Translations under genes and position numbers: made by a program | DNA from: CBDDFQ01 sp965227035 | GTDB taxonomy: Bacteria; Pseudomonadota; Gammaproteobacteria; Burkholderiales; Burkholderiaceae_C | Reading direction: 5' to 3' | Length of the DNA stretch: 64,000 nucleotides | NCBI GenBank assembly: GCA_965227035.1 | Contig: OZ245724.1 | Coordinates: 744,001 to 808,000 of the forward strand | In this document: piece after piece, positions 7,933 to 17,326 of the stretch | How positions within the stretch are numbered: position 1 is the stretch's first letter | How the letters are laid out: each line of letters begins with the position of its first letter | Notes under the pieces: model-generated | Told to the model about the DNA's origin: nothing | The model's input: only the letters and a program-made list of their open reading frames with translations | Databases searched by the model: none

Positions 7933-10874
7933 CAGACGGCTCCCAACTTTGCTGCAGCGCGTTCCTGGGATCGATCGACCTCGTCGTCTTTTTCATCGCG
8001 CCATCTATGGCTGCGCACCGATTGGTGAGCGAGGGCGGTAAGGATCAGCAGCGTTGCGCCGACCACCAGCGTGAACACGCCGATGTCGAAGAACAGCGCG
8101 CTCGCCACGTGAATCTCGCCCACGACCGGCAGCGCGAAATGAAACGTGTGCGACGTGAGAAACGGATATCCGAAGACGAACGCTCCCGCGCCGGTGGCAA
8201 TCGCGAACAGCAGGCCAGTGCCCATCCATCGGCGCGGACGCAGGCGCATGTGAGCTTCGACCCATTGCGTGCCGGAGATGATGTACTGGATAAGCAGCGC
8301 AATCGACATCACCAGGCCGGCGACGAATCCGCCGCCGGGTTCGTTGTGACCGCGCATGAACAGATACACCGACACGGTGGCTGCGAAGGGCAGCAGCAGC
8401 CGAACCAGAACCGCGGGCACCATGAGGTATCCGACGGCGGTATCTGCGGCATAGCGCGGGTTCACCAGATCTGTTTCCAGATCTTGCACAAGCACTCGTT
8501 GTTGCGGTGGCAATTGCATGGTTTCGGGCGCAGGACGGAATCGGCGAAGTAGCGCATACACGGTGAGCGCCACGATGCACAGCACCACGATTTCGCCGAA
8601 GGTGTCGAAGCCGCGGAAGTCCACCAGCATGACGTTGACAACATTGGTGCCACCGCCTTCGGTCAATGATTTTTCAAGGAAGAAGCCGGAGATGCTTTGC
8701 GGGAACGGGCGCGTCATCATGGCAAAGGAGAACATCGCCAGCCCGCCACCGATTGCAGTTGCGATTGCGAGATCGCGGAATCGGCGCACTCGCGCGCGGA
8801 ACGCTTTCGACGCGGGCATCGCGTCTTCGCGGCGGCGTGGAAGCCAGCGCATGCCTAAAAGCAGGAGCACCGTGGTCACGACTTCGACGACGAGTTGGGT
8901 GAGGGCGAGATCGGGCGCCGAGAACCAGATGAATGTGATCGCGGTGCAGAGTCCTGCTCCGCCCATGAGAGCGAGTGCAGCGAGGCGGTGATATTTGGCC
9001 TGCCATGCGGCTCCGATGGCGCAGGTCGCGCCGATGATCCACATCACCACGAACACCGGCGACATCGCGAGGGTGGAACGTGTGCCGCTGTGCGTGCCCA
9101 CGCCGCGCACGCCGAGATACGCGAATGCGATCGTGAGAGCGAGCAGAAGCAGAAGTTGCCGCTGTAGCCGACTCGTGGTGAGCCAGCGTTTGCCGAATCG
9201 ACCGGCCAGCGATAGCTGTGCGATGGTCCATTCGAATATGCGTTTGCCATCGAAGTGGCGCATCACGGGCGTGCGAACCAGTCCGCCAGCCGCGCGAATC
9301 TTTCGGAGCACGAGATAGAGAACCAGGCCGGCGCCCATGGCGACAAGGCTCATCACGAACGGCAGATTGAAGCCGTGCCAGACGGCCAGGCTGTACTCCG
9401 GAAGTACCTCGCCCACGACAGGACGTGCAGCTGCAGCCAGATAAGGCCCAACGGAAATAGCGGGTATCACACCGACGATCAGACATGCGGCCACCAGCAG
9501 CTCCACCGGTACGCGCATCCAGTGCGGGGGCTCATGCGGTTTGTGCGGCATGTCGTCGGTCTGCGGCCCGAAGAACACATCCACAGTGAATCGAAGCGAG
9601 TACGCGACGCTGAAGATGCCCGCGAGCGTAGCGATGATTGGCAACGCCCATTCGATGGCAGGAGTCGCCGAGATGTAGACGGTCTCGGCGAAGAACATTT
9701 CTTTGGAGAGAAATCCGTTCAAGAGCGGCACTCCAGCCATTGCCGCGCTGGCCACCATTGCAAGGGTGGCAGTGATCGGCATGAGCTTGAACAAGCCGCT
9801 CAATCGCCGTATATCTCGCGTACCGCTTTCATGATCGATGATGCCGGCCGCCATGAAGAGCGACGCCTTGAACGTCGCGTGATTCATGATGTGGAACACT
9901 GCAGCCACTGCGGCCATGGGACTGTTCAGCCCGAACAGCAGCGTGATGAGCCCCAGATGCGAAATCGTGGAATACGCGAGCAGTCCCTTGAGATCGTTCT
10001 GGAACATGGCTGCAAAGGCGCCGATGAGCAGAGTGCTTGCTCCGGCCAGGCTCACGATCCAGAACCATTCAGGTGTGCCGGACAGAGCGGGCCAAAGGCG
10101 AGCCAGCAGAAACACGCCGGCTTTCACCATGGTCGCCGAATGCAGATAGGCCGACACCGGAGTCGGCGCTGCCATCGCATGTGGCAACCAGAAGTGGAAT
10201 GGGAACTGAGCACTCTTGGTCAGCGCGCCAAGCAGGATGAGAACCAGCGCCGGCACATAAAGCGAATGTGCCTGAATCTTCGATGCCGATGCGAGCACCA
10301 CGTCGAGGTCGTAACTGCCGACGATGCGACCCAGGATGAGCACGCCAGCCAGCAGGCACAGGCCGCCGGTGCCCGTGACAGTGAGCGCCATGCGAGCGCC
10401 GCGTCTTGCATCGCGGCGGTGGTGCCAGTAGCCGATCAGCAGGAACGAGAACAGGCTCGTGAGTTCCCAGAAAAAAACCATCTGGATCAGGTTGCCCGAG
10501 AGCACGACGCCGAGCATCGAGCCCATGAATGCGAGGAAGAAAGAAAAGAATCGCGGAACCGGATCCGAGGCCGACATGTAGTACCGCGCGTACAGCACAA
10601 CGAGAGATCCGATGCCAAGCACGAGCATGCTGAACATCCATGAGAAGCCATCGAGCCGGATCGATAGCGTCAGCCCCATCGTGGGGATCCACTCGATCTG
10701 CTGGCGAATCACGCCGCCACCGGTTACGTCGGGAAATAGCAGTGCTACCTGAACCAGGCAGAAGAGGGCCACTGCACCTGCAAGAGTCGATTCGGAATTT
10801 CGGGCGTTGGACGGGAACAGCGCCGCGAGAACGCTACCAATGAATGGAAGAAGAATCAGGGTGATCAGGGGCAT
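7932..10874 (-). CDS. mnhA: Fused Mrp/Mnh/Pha antiporter subunit A-B
   Basis: The 980-residue membrane protein is the first gene of the antiporter operon. Residues 1 to about 770 match subunit A: a NuoL-like domain with WELTSLFSFLLIGYWHHRR near residue 130 and the Lys-containing TKSAQFPFHFWLP near 220, then the A-specific extension. Residues from about 800 match subunit B, including FMRGHNEPGGGFVAGL near 840. Fused A-B is typical of group 2 (Pha-type) systems, where K+/H+ exchange is known for some members; separate A and B occur in group 1. Ion specificity (Na+ or K+) cannot be decided here. The complex likely serves pH and alkali-cation homeostasis. Confidence 0.93.
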   Translation of the reverse strand: MPLITLILLPFIGSVLAALFPSNARNSESTLAGAVALFCLVQVALLFPDVTGGGVIRQQIEWIPTMGLTLSIRLDGFSWMFSMLVLGIGSLVVLYARYYMSASDPVPRFFSFFLAFMGSMLGVVLSGNLIQMVFFWELTSLFSFLLIGYWHHRRDARRGARMALTVTGTGGLCLLAGVLILGRIVGSYDLDVVLASASKIQAHSLYVPALVLILLGALTKSAQFPFHFWLPHAMAAPTPVSAYLHSATMVKAGVFLLARLWPALSGTPEWFWIVSLAGASTLLIGAFAAMFQNDLKGLLAYSTISHLGLITLLFGLNSPMAAVAAVFHIMNHATFKASLFMAAGIIDHESGTRDIRRLSGLFKLMPITATLAMVASAAMAGVPLLNGFLSKEMFFAETVYISATPAIEWALPIIATLAGIFSVAYSLRFTVDVFFGPQTDDMPHKPHEPPHWMRVPVELLVAACLIVGVIPAISVGPYLAAAARPVVGEVLPEYSLAVWHGFNLPFVMSLVAMGAGLVLYLVLRKIRAAGGLVRTPVMRHFDGKRIFEWTIAQLSLAGRFGKRWLTTSRLQRQLLLLLALTIAFAYLGVRGVGTHSGTRSTLAMSPVFVVMWIIGATCAIGAAWQAKYHRLAALALMGGAGLCTAITFIWFSAPDLALTQLVVEVVTTVLLLLGMRWLPRRREDAMPASKAFRARVRRFRDLAIATAIGGGLAMFSFAMMTRPFPQSISGFFLEKSLTEGGGTNVVNVMLVDFRGFDTFGEIVVLCIVALTVYALLRRFRPAPETMQLPPQQRVLVQDLETDLVNPRYAADTAVGYLMVPAVLVRLLLPFAATVSVYLFMRGHNEPGGGFVAGLVMSIALLIQYIISGTQWVEAHMRLRPRRWMGTGLLFAIATGAGAFVFGYPFLTSHTFHFALPVVGEIHVASALFFDIGVFTLVVGATLLILTALAHQSVRSHRWRDEKDDEVDRSQERAAAKLGAV

Positions 10875-10994
10875 GCCCGATCGATTTTAAACAGCGACCC
10901 TCGCGTGCCGCTCTAAAAACCCTGAGTTCGGTCCGTATCTGCACACTGCAAATACGAATCTTCAATCGAACTAATTTCTCAAGTTATTTCGAAC

Positions 10995-11360
10995 TTATTT
11001 TTTGGAATCTGCACCTGCCGCTGATTTTTCGGCCTTCGATGCTTTTGCAGGCTTCGCGGAAGCAGCTGTGCCCCCTGCGACGCCCTTGAACGATTCGCCG
11101 TTGACCGTGAGGCCTTCGTTCGAATAACGCACTGCGCTTGCCGGGCCGACGCCGCGAACACGTTCGATCAGATCGGGCCAGTCCTTGAAGTTGCCTGTTT
11201 TGCGTGCGTCGAGAATCTTGCCCGACAGGCTGGGGCCGATGCCCTTGACGCCGTCGAGTTCGGCAGCGCCCGCCTTGTTGACGTCTACGGCCGCGAATGC
11301 TGCGCCCGCATAAAACATGGCCGCGGTCATGGACGCGAGAAGGACGATTTTCTTGAACAT
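10995..11360 (-). CDS. ComEA-like helix-hairpin-helix protein, exported
   Basis: A 121-residue protein with a signal peptide (MFKKIVLLASMTAAMFYAGAAFA) followed by two helix-hairpin-helix motifs (DVNKAGAAELDGVKGIGPSL and the LIERVRGVGPASAVRY region). C-terminal to these is a low-complexity Ala/Lys/Ser tail of about 30 residues. ComEA-type proteins bind DNA in the periplasm during natural transformation. This small form is common in Burkholderiales and its DNA-uptake role is only inferred. The start at 11360 is preceded by GGGAAC; the longer frame would destroy the signal peptide. Confidence 0.85.
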   Translation of the reverse strand: MFKKIVLLASMTAAMFYAGAAFAAVDVNKAGAAELDGVKGIGPSLSGKILDARKTGNFKDWPDLIERVRGVGPASAVRYSNEGLTVNGESFKGVAGGTAASAKPAKASKAEKSAAGADSKK

Positions 11361-11515
11361 GTAGTTCCCTTTTTTCGTTGATGAATGAATGGATCGCAAG
11401 CCTTGTGCACTTGCGATGCGATCAACGAAAGGGAGTGAGGCGAGTTGACGGCTCGTGGAGGGCGTTGCCTGCGATTGCCGCTCGCTGCGCGGCTCACACA
11501 AGCAATGCCCTGATT

Positions 11516-12670
11516 TCAGAGTTCTTCGACCCGTCGCGCTGAATAGCTGTCCCACGCCTGACAGCCGGGGCACTGCCAGAAATGCTGCTTGGCCTCGAAG
11601 CCGCACGCTGCGCACCGATAGCGCATCAGCGGGCGTGCCGCATGATCGAGCGCCTTCTGCACTGCTGCATGCGCCTGCTCCTCGGGCAGCGTCTCGCCAG
11701 CGAGCCAGCGCGATGCGGCAACCAGCGAGGGCTCATGATTCAAATGAGCCAGATACCAGTCACGCGGCGACCCGCCATCGGAGGGCACACTGCCAAGGCC
11801 GATCAAGGCTTCGAGAACATCGAGCGATGGCGCCTGCGCATAGTTCCTGGACAGGATCTGGCGCGCCTCGTCGACGCGGCCGCTCGCAGAGCCGACTTCG
11901 CGAATCGCAGTTGCGACCAGCGGCACGTAGGAGGGCGTACTGTTGGCAAGTTCGGCGAGCGTATCGAGAGCTCCGTTGGCATCGCCGCGACGTGCCTTGA
12001 GGGCTGCAAGCTCCACTCTCGGGCGCGGCGCGTTGGGAGCCAGGGCTGCGGCCTGTTCGAGCAATGCCTGCGCTCCGTCGACTGCGGCAGTCGCAGACAT
12101 CGCTACCGCTTCCTCGCAGAGATAGTGCGCACGTCGCGATCCGAAGCTGGCCTGTCCTACGCCTTCGAGTCGCTGTGCAATTTCGGCCGCTTTGACCCAG
12201 TCGCGCGACCTTTCGTAAATGGCGAGAAGCGCCAGGTTCGCCTGCTCTTCGAACGCGGTGCCGAACAGTTTGCGAAGCGAATCTTCCGCGCGATCGAGAA
12301 GGCCGGCGCGCAGGAAGTCGAGTGCCAGGGCGTGCTGAGCGCGGTCGCGATCTTCGGTGCGCAGATCGCCGCGCGACAGCAAGTGCTCGTGCACCCGAAC
12401 CGCGCGTTCGTATTCGCCGCGTCGACGGAAAAGGTTGCCTAGCGCGAAGTGCAACTCCGAGGTGTCCGGATCGTTCTGCACCGCCTCGATGAAGGCGTCG
12501 ATTGCCTGATCCTGCTGTTCGTTCAGCAGGAAGTTCAGGCCACGGAAATACGCCTTCGGTGTCTGGCGGTTTTCTATTCGCAGTTGGCGGTAGTCGAGCC
12601 GCGATGCGATCCAGCCGAGTGCAAAGGCGACTGGCAGACCCAAAAGGATCCAGCTGAGATCAAGTTCCAT
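11516..12670 (-). CDS. lapB: LPS assembly protein B (TPR, rubredoxin-like C-terminus)
   Basis: The 384-residue LapB (YciM) has an N-terminal membrane anchor (LSWILLGLPVAFALGWIASRL), a long run of tetratricopeptide helices and a C-terminal zinc/rubredoxin-like domain with paired cysteines, CAACGF and CPGCQAWDS. In E. coli LapB works with FtsH to control LpxC and so LPS amount. It overlaps lapA by 11 bases. In many Burkholderiales the next gene is an ADP-heptose gene, but here it is a comEA-like gene. Confidence 0.92.
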   Translation of the reverse strand: MELDLSWILLGLPVAFALGWIASRLDYRQLRIENRQTPKAYFRGLNFLLNEQQDQAIDAFIEAVQNDPDTSELHFALGNLFRRRGEYERAVRVHEHLLSRGDLRTEDRDRAQHALALDFLRAGLLDRAEDSLRKLFGTAFEEQANLALLAIYERSRDWVKAAEIAQRLEGVGQASFGSRRAHYLCEEAVAMSATAAVDGAQALLEQAAALAPNAPRPRVELAALKARRGDANGALDTLAELANSTPSYVPLVATAIREVGSASGRVDEARQILSRNYAQAPSLDVLEALIGLGSVPSDGGSPRDWYLAHLNHEPSLVAASRWLAGETLPEEQAHAAVQKALDHAARPLMRYRCAACGFEAKQHFWQCPGCQAWDSYSARRVEEL

Positions 12671-12980
12671 GTGTTGTCGTTATCGTCCCCGACCCGGCTG
12701 AAGGCGTGGTCAGTGCAGTGTTCTTATTGGAGGCGATGGCGGCCGATTGCGCGAGCGCGTGCCTTTTCGCAACCTTGCGGTGCATCAACCAGCGCGGAAC
12801 CATGCCGAGCACGCCCACCACCAGTCCAGCAGCGAACGCCACCAGCACCACCAGCACCATCGGCGATTGCACGCGGGTACCGAAGAAAAAGTGCACGGTC
12901 GCGATTTGCTGGTTGTTCAGCGCAAAAGCGAAAAGGGTAAAAAAAATGGCTGCTTTAAGCAGCCACATGAGGTATTTCAT
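12660..12980 (-). CDS. lapA: LPS assembly protein A (LapA domain)
   Basis: A 106-residue protein with two membrane helices (residues about 1-22 and 40-62) and a basic cytoplasmic tail, matching the LapA/DUF1049 family that partners with LapB. A strong GAGGAGA ribosome site lies just upstream of the ATG. It sits between ihfB and lapB as in E. coli-like and Burkholderiales gene order. Confidence 0.88.
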   Translation of the reverse strand: MKYLMWLLKAAIFFTLFAFALNNQQIATVHFFFGTRVQSPMVLVVLVAFAAGLVVGVLGMVPRWLMHRKVAKRHALAQSAAIASNKNTALTTPSAGSGTITTTHGT

Positions 12981-13052
12981 TCATCTCCTCTGTGACGAGA
13001 AGATTCTAGCGAGTACGTCGGCTCAATCTGCCGATCGAGGTGCAAAGACAAA

Positions 13053-13364
13053 TTAAGTTGTCTTGCCGCTTTCCATCTCGGCGGTTCGCTTGTCCACCGC
13101 TTCGCGCAGGGCTTTGCCCGGCTTGAAGTGAGGAACACGCTTTTCCGGAATCGCCACGCTTTCACCGGAACGGGGATTGCGCCCCATACGAGGTGGTCGA
13201 CGATTGATGGAGAAGCTGCCGAATCCACGGATTTCGATGCGGTGGCCGCGAACGAGCGCGTCACCCATCGCGTCAAGAATGGTCTTGACCGCGAATTCGG
13301 CATCTCGATGCGTCAGCTGACTGAAGCGCGAGGCCAGTTCTTCGACGAGATCTGAACGGGTCAT
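13053..13364 (-). CDS. ihfB: Integration host factor subunit beta
   Basis: The 103-residue DNA-bending protein of the HU/IHF family forms a heterodimer with IhfA. The diagnostic arm region reads RGFGSFSINRRPPRMGRNPRS-like around residues 45-65, with the Pro that intercalates into DNA. It directly follows rpsA, the conserved arrangement in Gammaproteobacteria and Betaproteobacteria. IHF is also the usual helper at sigma-54 promoters such as that of glnA in this window (inference). Confidence 0.95.
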   Translation of the reverse strand: MTRSDLVEELASRFSQLTHRDAEFAVKTILDAMGDALVRGHRIEIRGFGSFSINRRPPRMGRNPRSGESVAIPEKRVPHFKPGKALREAVDKRTAEMESGKTT

Positions 13365-13404
13365 GTCTAACGAGCGGGGGCAGTTGCCTGCACCCGCTGG
13401 CTAA

Positions 13405-15090
13405 TTACTCGTTGCCGCCGTCCAGCTTGGCACGCAGAAGCGCGCCCAGGCTCGTCGTACCTGCGTTTTCGCGGGACGATTGCTGGCTCAGGCTTGCCAT
13501 TGCTTCTTGCTGATCTGCAGCATCCTTGGCCTTGATGGACAACTGGATGTTGCGGGTCTTGCGATCCACGTTGACCACCACAGCAGTGATTTCGTCGCCT
13601 TCCTTGAGCACGTTGCGAGCATCTTCGACGCGGTCACGGCTGATTTCGCTTGCGCGGAGGTAGCCGATGATGTCTTCGCCGAGATCGATCTCAGCACCAC
13701 GTGCGTCGACAGTCTTGACCTTGCCGCTGACGATCTGGCCCTTGTCGTTGACAGTGACGAAAGTCGTGAACGGATCGGAGTCGAGCTGTTTGATGCCGAG
13801 GCTGATACGTTCGCGGTCGACATCGACTGCCAGAACGATTGCTTCGACTTCTTGGCCCTTCTTGTAGTTGCGAACTGCGGCTTCGCCGGGTTCGTTCCAC
13901 GAGAGGTCTGACAAGTGAACCAGGCCGTCGATGCCGGCAGCCAGACCAACGAACACGCCGAAGTCGGTGATCGACTTGATCGGGCCCTTGACGCGGTCGC
14001 CACGCTTGGTGTTTTGAGCGAATTCTTGCCAGGGGTTAGCCTTGCATTGCTTCATGCCCAGGCTGATACGGCGCTTGTCTTCGTCGATTTCGAGGACCAT
14101 GACTTCGACTTCATCGCCGAGAGCAACGATCTTGGAAGGAGCGACGTTCTTGTTGGTCCAGTCCATTTCGGAAACGTGCACCAGGCCTTCGATGCCGGGT
14201 TCGAGTTCCACGAACGCGCCGTAATCGGCGATGTTGGTGATCTTGCCGAACATGCGGGTGCCTTGCGGATAACGGCGGTTGACGCCCATCCACGGGTCGT
14301 CGCCCATTTGCTTGAGACCCAGCGAGACACGGTTCTTCTCGGTGTCGAACTTGAGGATCTTCGCGGTGATTTCCTGGCCAGCCTGAACGACTTCGCTCGG
14401 GTGACGGACACGGCGCCATGCCATGTCGGTGATGTGCAGGAGACCGTCGATGCCGCCGAGGTCGACGAACGCACCGTATTCGGTGATGTTCTTGACGACG
14501 CCGTGAACAATGGAGCCTTCTTTCAGGGTTTCCATCAGCTTCGCGCGTTCTTCGCCCATGCTGGCTTCCACGACTGCGCGGCGGCTCAGCACGACGTTGT
14601 TGCGCTTGCGATCAAGCTTGATGACCTTGAATTCCATGGTCTTGTTCTCGTAGGGAGACAAGTCCTTGATGGGGCGGGTGTCGATGAGCGAGCCGGGCAG
14701 GAATGCGCGGATGCCGTTGACCAGAACGGTCAGGCCGCCCTTGACCTTGCCGCTGGTGGTGCCGGTCACGAATTCGCCGGATTCCAGTGCTTTTTCGAGT
14801 GCCATCCACGATGCGAGGCGCTTGGCCTTGTCGCGAGAGAGGATGGTGTCGCCGTAGCCGTTTTCGATGGCATCGATGGCCACCGACACGAAGTCTCCAA
14901 CTTGGACTTCGAGTTCGCCCTTGTCGTTTTTGAATTCTTCGATTGGCACGTACGCTTCGGACTTGAGGCCTGCGTTGACGACGACGAAGCTGTGTTCGAT
15001 ACGAACGACTTCAGCGGTAACGACCTCGCCCATGCGCATTTCTGCACGTTGCAAAGATTCTTCGAAAAGGGCTGCAAAAGATTCTGACAT
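13405..15090 (-). CDS. rpsA: 30S ribosomal protein S1
   Basis: The 561-residue protein contains six S1/OB repeats, recognisable by recurring GAFVDLGGIDGLLHITDM-like blocks, and is of normal length for S1. S1 helps mRNA bind the 30S subunit. The start at 15090 (MSESFAALFEESL) has AGGAAA upstream; the longer frame reads into the leader and is rejected. The gene lies between aroA-cmk and ihfB. Confidence 0.97.
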   Translation of the reverse strand: MSESFAALFEESLQRAEMRMGEVVTAEVVRIEHSFVVVNAGLKSEAYVPIEEFKNDKGELEVQVGDFVSVAIDAIENGYGDTILSRDKAKRLASWMALEKALESGEFVTGTTSGKVKGGLTVLVNGIRAFLPGSLIDTRPIKDLSPYENKTMEFKVIKLDRKRNNVVLSRRAVVEASMGEERAKLMETLKEGSIVHGVVKNITEYGAFVDLGGIDGLLHITDMAWRRVRHPSEVVQAGQEITAKILKFDTEKNRVSLGLKQMGDDPWMGVNRRYPQGTRMFGKITNIADYGAFVELEPGIEGLVHVSEMDWTNKNVAPSKIVALGDEVEVMVLEIDEDKRRISLGMKQCKANPWQEFAQNTKRGDRVKGPIKSITDFGVFVGLAAGIDGLVHLSDLSWNEPGEAAVRNYKKGQEVEAIVLAVDVDRERISLGIKQLDSDPFTTFVTVNDKGQIVSGKVKTVDARGAEIDLGEDIIGYLRASEISRDRVEDARNVLKEGDEITAVVVNVDRKTRNIQLSIKAKDAADQQEAMASLSQQSSRENAGTTSLGALLRAKLDGGNE

Positions 15091-15130
15091 TGAGTTTCCT
15101 AGTCCGCGAAACAGGTTTCCAGTCGCACTT

Positions 15131-15150
15131 CGGTCGCACGATTGCGACCG
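15131..15150. promoter_or_regulatory. Perfect hairpin in the rpsA leader
   Basis: CGGTCGCACGATTGCGACCG is an 8-bp perfect inverted repeat with a CGAT loop, lying 41-60 bp upstream of the rpsA start within a 187-bp leader between aroA-cmk and rpsA. It could be a structured element of the mRNA leader; S1 is known in E. coli to repress its own translation through leader structure. It could also be a protein operator. The function here is inferred. Confidence 0.45.
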
Positions 15151-15277
15151 TTTTGAACGGCTGTTTTTAAGATTGAACGCGGCGGTTAATTTGGGCTTGA
15201 TTGCCCGGGTAGAGTTGAACAACCGCAAGACCGGTGCGCCTACCGGGACGGGTGCAGCGCGATGGGAGTCTTGCGGA

Positions 15278-17326
15278 CTAATTGCCGCTGGAAACCAGAA
15301 GATTTCCAAACGGCTGCTTTGCCTGCCACCAGTCAAGAACCAGATCGACCGACTCTTTCACGGTAAGACTGGAGTTGTCCAGAAGCTTGGCATCTTCGGC
15401 TGGTTTCAAAGGGGCGACGGCGCGATTCGAATCGCGGGCATCACGGGCCTCCAGGTCGGCGCGAAGAGCATCGATTGTAGGAGAAAAACCTTTGGAAATC
15501 AATTGCTTATGACGTCTTTCGGCTCTGTGGGACGCTGATGCGGTGAGGTAGATTTTCAAGGGCGCGGCGGGAAAAATCACGGTTCCCATGTCGCGACCAT
15601 CGGCGACCAGGCCGGGCAGGGTGCGAAAGCTGTGCTGGAGGGCGACGAGAGCTTTACGCACTTCGGGCAAAACCGACACTTTCGATGCATTCATGCCGCC
15701 TTCCTCGGTGCGGATTGCGTCCGAAACGTCTTCTCCGGCCAAAAACACATGCGATCCGACGAATTTCACCGGCAGGGTGCGTGCCAGCTCGGCAATAGCG
15801 GCTTCGTCGCGCGATTCCAGAACGAGTCCGGCGCGCAATGCAGCCAGCGCGACAATACGGTAGAGCGCACCGGAATCGAGGTAATGGAAACCCAGTTGAT
15901 GTGCCAAGGTCGATGCCAGCGTGCCCTTACCCGAAGCGGTCGGGCCGTCGACACAGATCAAGGGCACTTTGTGCGGATCGACTGCGACCAAGTCGAAGAA
16001 CGCCTCGAAGTAGTCGGGGAAAGTCTTGGCTACGCATTTCGGATCTTCGATGCGGACCGGGATTTGCGAAGCGCCCGGTCTTACCGTCGGATTGAACGCC
16101 GCGAGAGAGAAACACATCGCCACGCGATGGTCGTCGTAGGTGTGAATACTGGCCGGCTTCCAATCTAACGGCGATGCGGGCGGGGTAATTCGAATGAAAT
16201 CCGACCCTTCATCAACGATGGCGCCCAGTTTGCGCAGTTCGGTGGCCATTGCCGCGATTCGATCCGTTTCCTTCACTCGCCAGCTCGCGATGTTTCGCAA
16301 GGTCGTCGTGCCGTCGGCGTAAAGCGCCATCACGGCGAGCGTCATGGCGGCATCGGGAATGTGATTGCAGTCGAGGTCGATCGCTCGAAGCGGGAAAACA
16401 TCTCGCGAAATCTTCAGCCAGTTCGGCCCGCTTTCGACCTTCGCGCCCATCGATTCGGCTGCTTCTACAAACTTGATGTCGCCTTGAATCGATGCCGCGC
16501 CTACGCCTTCGATCGTGATGCCGGAAGCGGTCTGGGTCGCCTCCGCTATTGCTCCCATCGCAATGAAATAACTCGCCGACGAAGCATCGGCTTCGACGTG
16601 AATTTCGCCGGGCGAACGATATTTGCTTCCTGCGGGAATCGTGAATCGCTTCCAGCCGTCGCGCTTGACGTTCACTCCGAATCTTTCAAGTAGGTTCAGC
16701 GTGATGTCGATATACGGTTTCGAGATGAGCTCGCCCACCACGTCGATGTGTATGTCGCTTTCGGCAACCAGCGGAAGCGCGAGCAGAAGCGCGGTGAGGA
16801 ACTGGCTCGATACATCGCCGCGAACTTTGATCGGCTCGGCGAAATTGAACGCCGCTTTCGGCGCACCGATGCGCAACGGCGGATACCCGTCGTTGCCCAA
16901 GTAGTCGATGTTGCAGCCGAGCTGGCGCAATGCGTCGACCAGATCGCCGATAGGGCGTTCATGCATTCGCGCGACACCGCTCAATTCGAAATTGCCACCC
17001 ATGAGCGCAAGTGCTGCGGTCAAAGGCCGCATGGCGGTGCCGGCGTTGCCCATGAAGAGTTTGGCCGATTCGTTTTTCGCGGCACCACCGAGTCCATCGA
17101 TCACGACGGTCGTACCGTCTTCGGCCACATCGCAACCCAGAGCGCGAAGAGCGCCGAGCATCACGCGGGTATCGTCGGAATCGAGCAGGTCATACACGGT
17201 TGTGCGCCCGCTCGAAAGCGCCGCCAGAAGCAGCACCCTGTTGGAAATACTTTTGGAGCCGGGCAGCCTGACGGTGCCTGCAGCGGCCGCGAACGGGGGC
17301 AGATCCAGGAAGGGAATATCGAACAT
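15278..17326 (-). CDS. aroA-cmk: Fused EPSP synthase / cytidylate kinase
   Basis: The 682-residue protein joins two enzymes. Residues 1 to about 440 are 3-phosphoshikimate 1-carboxyvinyltransferase, with LPGSKSISNRVLLLAAL at 21-37 and GNAGTAMRPLTAAL near 94. Residues from about 450 are CMP kinase, with a P-loop GPTASGKGT near 458-466, LDSGALYR and GRDMGTVIFP. AroA makes EPSP for chorismate; Cmk phosphorylates CMP and dCMP. Most relatives encode them as adjacent separate genes. No stop or frame change is seen at the joint, so the fusion looks real. It shares one base with the tyrA stop. Confidence 0.94.
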   Translation of the reverse strand: MFDIPFLDLPPFAAAAGTVRLPGSKSISNRVLLLAALSSGRTTVYDLLDSDDTRVMLGALRALGCDVAEDGTTVVIDGLGGAAKNESAKLFMGNAGTAMRPLTAALALMGGNFELSGVARMHERPIGDLVDALRQLGCNIDYLGNDGYPPLRIGAPKAAFNFAEPIKVRGDVSSQFLTALLLALPLVAESDIHIDVVGELISKPYIDITLNLLERFGVNVKRDGWKRFTIPAGSKYRSPGEIHVEADASSASYFIAMGAIAEATQTASGITIEGVGAASIQGDIKFVEAAESMGAKVESGPNWLKISRDVFPLRAIDLDCNHIPDAAMTLAVMALYADGTTTLRNIASWRVKETDRIAAMATELRKLGAIVDEGSDFIRITPPASPLDWKPASIHTYDDHRVAMCFSLAAFNPTVRPGASQIPVRIEDPKCVAKTFPDYFEAFFDLVAVDPHKVPLICVDGPTASGKGTLASTLAHQLGFHYLDSGALYRIVALAALRAGLVLESRDEAAIAELARTLPVKFVGSHVFLAGEDVSDAIRTEEGGMNASKVSVLPEVRKALVALQHSFRTLPGLVADGRDMGTVIFPAAPLKIYLTASASHRAERRHKQLISKGFSPTIDALRADLEARDARDSNRAVAPLKPAEDAKLLDNSSLTVKESVDLVLDWWQAKQPFGNLLVSSGN

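Noticed and set aside
13915..15087. 390-codon plus-strand frame opposite rpsA
   Set aside because: Acidic/Val-rich mirror translation of S1 repeats, not a gene.
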